This document shows, one piece after another, positions 5,379 to 7,032 of a stretch of 7,032 nucleotides of DNA. Below the pieces are notes generated by a model. The model worked only from the letters and a program-made list of their open reading frames with translations, searched no databases and was not told where the DNA came from. Every line of letters begins with the position of its first letter. The first letter of the stretch is position 1. The position numbers and the translations under genes are program-made. The DNA lies in the NCBI GenBank assembly GCA_002785325.1, contig PFMH01000022.1:1-7032 (forward strand). The letters are read 5' to 3'. This DNA comes from a bacterium (Candidatus Howlettbacteria) CG_4_10_14_0_8_um_filter_40_9 (GTDB lineage: Bacteria > Patescibacteriota > CPR2 > UBA1875 > GCA-2785325).

Positions 5379-6479
5379 ATGTTAGACGAATCAATAAAGA
5401 AAAAATTTTTAATAATTATGGTTACTTTTATATTTATAACAAGTATTTCATTATTAATTTTTTTCCTTTTTAAAACATCTATTAAAAAGACAGGTGAAGC
5501 GCAAATGATTCTTCCTAAACTCAACGTTTCCGGCGATATATTATACTTATCTGAAGAAAAAGGCACATTGGGGGTCTACAAAACAAGCATTATGAATGGC
5601 AAAAATAGTAAGCTCTGGGAAATAAATAATATCGTCGACATTAAAAATTTTTACTGGTCAAATGACGGCAAAAAAGCCGTTATTGAAGTTCTAAAGTCCA
5701 AAAACATTGATCAGCAAAGCATAGAGGATAAAGCTTTTCAAATAAATTTAGAAGATGGTTCATCTATTGAAATACCCCTTGGGATCATCGCCCCTGATTG
5801 GGGAAATGGCACTGTGGCTTATTTTAAATTGAGCAGCAAGATCGAAGGAGGTCTCGAAATAGTGGAGGCAAGTAGCAAAGACTTTAAGGATGAAAAGAAG
5901 ATAACTTCGACAAACGGTAGCGACAAACTCAAATGGATTGATGATAGCAACATACTTTTATACACTAATGCCCAAAAAGAAGAAAGTTTTATGCCTGACC
6001 GTCTTTTTATAAAAAATTTAAACGTAAAAAGTGGAGAACTCTCAAACATAACTTCCTCTGGCCATAGCGCTGATGCGTCATTATCTCCCGACAAAAAACA
6101 TTTTATCTATGAAGAGATTGATCCGAAAACAAGTATACCTACTCTTTACCTAGCTGATCTAACCACAAAAAAAACTAGGAACTTAGGAATAAATACTCTT
6201 ACCAACAAAACAGCATGGAGTAGTGACGGCTCCGCCCTTTTTGCCGCCGCACCCGATAATTTCACCTCTGAAAATAATCCGGATGAAAAGGACAATATCT
6301 GGAAAGTCGATGCTCAAACTGGAAAGAAAAAAGTTGTTTATAAGCCAGACGAGAGCAATCGAGAGATAAATTCATTTAACATCACCAGTCTCTCGACCGG
6401 AAATAATAAGAGAACTATTCATTTGATAAGCAATAGTGCTACGATCTTTACTATAACATTGCCTATAATCAGCTTTTAA
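5379..6479 (+). CDS. Membrane-anchored TolB/WD40-like beta-propeller protein
   Basis: 366 residues with a good start: AGGGAG (5368-5373) lies 5 nt before ATG, and the preceding stop is one base away. Residues ~9-32 are a single hydrophobic segment after a short KKK-containing tail, so the rest is predicted outside the membrane. Residues ~45-366 carry repeated propeller blades of the TolB/PD40 style: FYWSNDGKKAVIEV (~91-104), LKWIDDSNILLYT (~184-196), ASLSPDKKHFIYEE (~233-246) and TAWSSDGSALFAAA (~278-291). Each W-S-x-D-G-type turn is followed by a beta strand. No enzyme motif is seen, and the role is unknown. As the last gene of the secretion series it may bind partner proteins, wall or surface ligands. 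It ends at base 6479, directly against the 3' end of dciA on the other strand, with no terminator between them. Confidence 0.7.
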   Translation: MLDESIKKKFLIIMVTFIFITSISLLIFFLFKTSIKKTGEAQMILPKLNVSGDILYLSEEKGTLGVYKTSIMNGKNSKLWEINNIVDIKNFYWSNDGKKAVIEVLKSKNIDQQSIEDKAFQINLEDGSSIEIPLGIIAPDWGNGTVAYFKLSSKIEGGLEIVEASSKDFKDEKKITSTNGSDKLKWIDDSNILLYTNAQKEESFMPDRLFIKNLNVKSGELSNITSSGHSADASLSPDKKHFIYEEIDPKTSIPTLYLADLTTKKTRNLGINTLTNKTAWSSDGSALFAAAPDNFTSENNPDEKDNIWKVDAQTGKKKVVYKPDESNREINSFNITSLSTGNNKRTIHLISNSATIFTITLPIISF

Positions 6480-6764
6480 TCAATTAAAAATAATTTTTTT
6501 AACATCTACGCCGCCATTTTTTTTATTAATGTTCTCTAATATTTCTCCACTCCTCCCCTGCACCTCTTGTGCCCAAGAGGAAGAGGAGACGCGCACTTTT
6601 AAGATCCCTTTTTTAAAAGAAATGGCTTCAGTATTTTTTAAGGCATCTGCTCCGAAGATTTCAAGAACCGCTTTATTATAAGCATCACAAACCTGCGAAG
6701 CGGTGACTTGCCTTTTTATCCCAAGCTGATTCAGTTTTCTTTCAAAAATATCTTTAAGTTCCAT
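6480..6764 (-). CDS. dciA: DciA-family (DUF721) replicative helicase-loader-like protein
   Basis: 94 residues on the minus strand, near the short end for DUF721 proteins. The family signature is clear: a helical N-terminus (LKDIFERKLNQLGI), then a strand-turn-strand and helix segment ISFKKGILKVRVSSSSWAQEVQ (~49-69, Trp64), and the C-terminal strand VDVKKIIFN. DciA proteins bind DNA and the DnaB helicase and help load it at origins in bacteria without DnaC. The gene is followed on other genomes' maps by, or sits beside, recF and gyrB, and here the end of recF lies directly upstream. The stop is TGA. No good Shine-Dalgarno precedes the ATG. It is convergent with and immediately abuts the propeller gene. 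Confidence 0.8.
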   Translation of the reverse strand: MELKDIFERKLNQLGIKRQVTASQVCDAYNKAVLEIFGADALKNTEAISFKKGILKVRVSSSSWAQEVQGRSGEILENINKKNGGVDVKKIIFN

Positions 6765-6814
6765 TCTTACTAATTACAAATAATACTAATCTACGAATTT
6801 TACAAATTGAGGGG

Positions 6815-6841
6815 CTGGATCCCCGCTGATGCGAGGATGAC
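6815..6841. repeat. REP-like palindrome A between dciA and recF
   Basis: ATCCCCGC (6819-6826) and GCGAGGAT (6831-6838) pair with one mismatch around TGAT. With its flanks, CTGGAT before and GATGAC after, it looks like a worn copy of the common CTGGATTCCCG...CGGGAATGAC type of interspersed palindrome. It is non-coding. On the minus strand it lies between the recF stop and the dciA start and could act as a weak transcript-end structure. Confidence 0.6.
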
Positions 6842-6855
6842 AATAAGGGGATGTA

Positions 6856-6888
6856 TGATTCTGACCTCCTAGCCGTCGCCAGAATGAC
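6856..6888. repeat. REP-like palindrome B, related to the GIY-YIG cassette arms
   Basis: TGATTCTG (6856-6863) and CCAGAATGAC (6879-6888) match the two halves of the right arm of the GIY-YIG cassette (1322-1345). Here they are separated by a longer, GC-richer centre (6864-6878). ATTCTG and CAGAAT can pair as a 6-bp stem. There is no endonuclease gene here, so this looks like a solo family member. Confidence 0.7.
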
Positions 6889-6912
6889 AATTTAGGCTCT
6901 CTTCTTAAAACC

Positions 6913-6942
6913 ATTGTTAATTGGATATTGTTAATTGTTAAT
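6913..6942. repeat. AT-rich TTGTTAAT/TTGGATATT repeat overlapping the recF 3' end
   Basis: Bases 6913-6930 are identical to 122-139 on the same strand. TTGTTAAT occurs at 6914-6921, 6929-6936 is the related TGTTAATT, and 6936-6942 continues the pattern. The repeat runs into the last codons of recF, so the protein's Asn/Ile/Lys-rich tail and stop codon are partly repeat-encoded. Confidence 0.6.
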
Positions 6943-7032
6943 TTTATTTATTTTACCATCCACCACCTCATAAACATCCGCTCCCTTCATAAATTCTGGC
7001 GCGATATGATCAAGGTCGGTGGCGGTTATAAC
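6931..7032 (-). CDS. recF: C-terminal fragment of DNA replication/repair protein RecF (5' end outside window)
   Basis: Read on the minus strand from 7032 down to a TAA at 6933-6931, this gives 33 residues. VITATDLDHIAPEFM and then ADVYEVVDGKI match the usual end of RecF, where QxFITTTDL...P is followed by a strand ending in V..GxI. RecF is a DNA-binding SMC-like ATPase that loads RecA at gaps. The adjacent dciA (DUF721) supports the call, as recF-DUF721 adjacency is common. The last residues (KINKINN) overlap an AT-rich interspersed repeat. Only the C-terminal end is present, so ATPase motifs cannot be checked. Confidence 0.7.
   Translation of the reverse strand, partial: VITATDLDHIAPEFMKGADVYEVVDGKINKINN

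Overview
The window looks like a chromosomal segment from a Patescibacteria (Candidate Phyla Radiation) bacterium, most likely of the Parcubacteria type. This is inferred from gene content and style and was not tested by any search. It has a split TraC-like/VirB4 ATPase pair, AT-rich interspersed repeats between genes, several genes with weak or no Shine-Dalgarno sequence, and a short DciA next to RecF. TGA is used as a stop (GIY-YIG gene, dciA), so the UGA=Gly code of Gracilibacteria/Absconditabacteria is unlikely.

Layout. Bases 1-96 hold the 3' end of an unrecognised + strand gene. A short spacer with TTGGATATT repeats and a hairpin follows, then a TraC-like protein (206-913, VirB4 N-terminal-like) closed by a 10-bp hairpin that contains its stop codon. 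Next is a compact 344-bp cassette (1002-1345): a single-domain GIY-YIG endonuclease gene bounded by perfect 24-bp inverted repeats. Downstream of it lies a near-consensus sigma-70-like promoter (1371-1400). A tight + strand series then begins: VirB4-type ATPase (1441-3234), membrane-anchored glucosaminidase/lysozyme-like protein (3236-3892), membrane-anchored PEGA-domain protein with a possible VirB8-like C-terminus (3902-4561), membrane-anchored M23 (LytM-type) protein (4592-5377) and membrane-anchored beta-propeller protein (5379-6479). On the - strand, converging on this series, are dciA (DUF721) and the 3' end of recF. The spacer between those two carries REP-like palindromes, one related to the inverted repeats of the GIY-YIG cassette.

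Working together. The + strand genes read as the core of a type IV secretion/conjugation-like apparatus of the single-membrane type: an energising ATPase (in two polypeptides), two wall-remodelling proteins sharing a similar membrane anchor, a candidate VirB8-like scaffold, and an extracytoplasmic propeller that may be a partner or sensor. No relaxase, coupling protein (VirD4), VirB6 or pilin is visible here, so DNA transfer as opposed to protein export or DNA uptake cannot be decided. dciA and recF are housekeeping replication/repair genes and mark the end of the secretion locus.

The most distinctive points are the inverted-repeat-bounded GIY-YIG cassette inside the secretion locus, the in-frame stop that removes the GIY motif from its ORF, related palindromes elsewhere in the window, the similar N-terminal anchor on two unrelated wall hydrolases, and an M23 domain that keeps its zinc ligands but lacks the usual accessory catalytic histidines.
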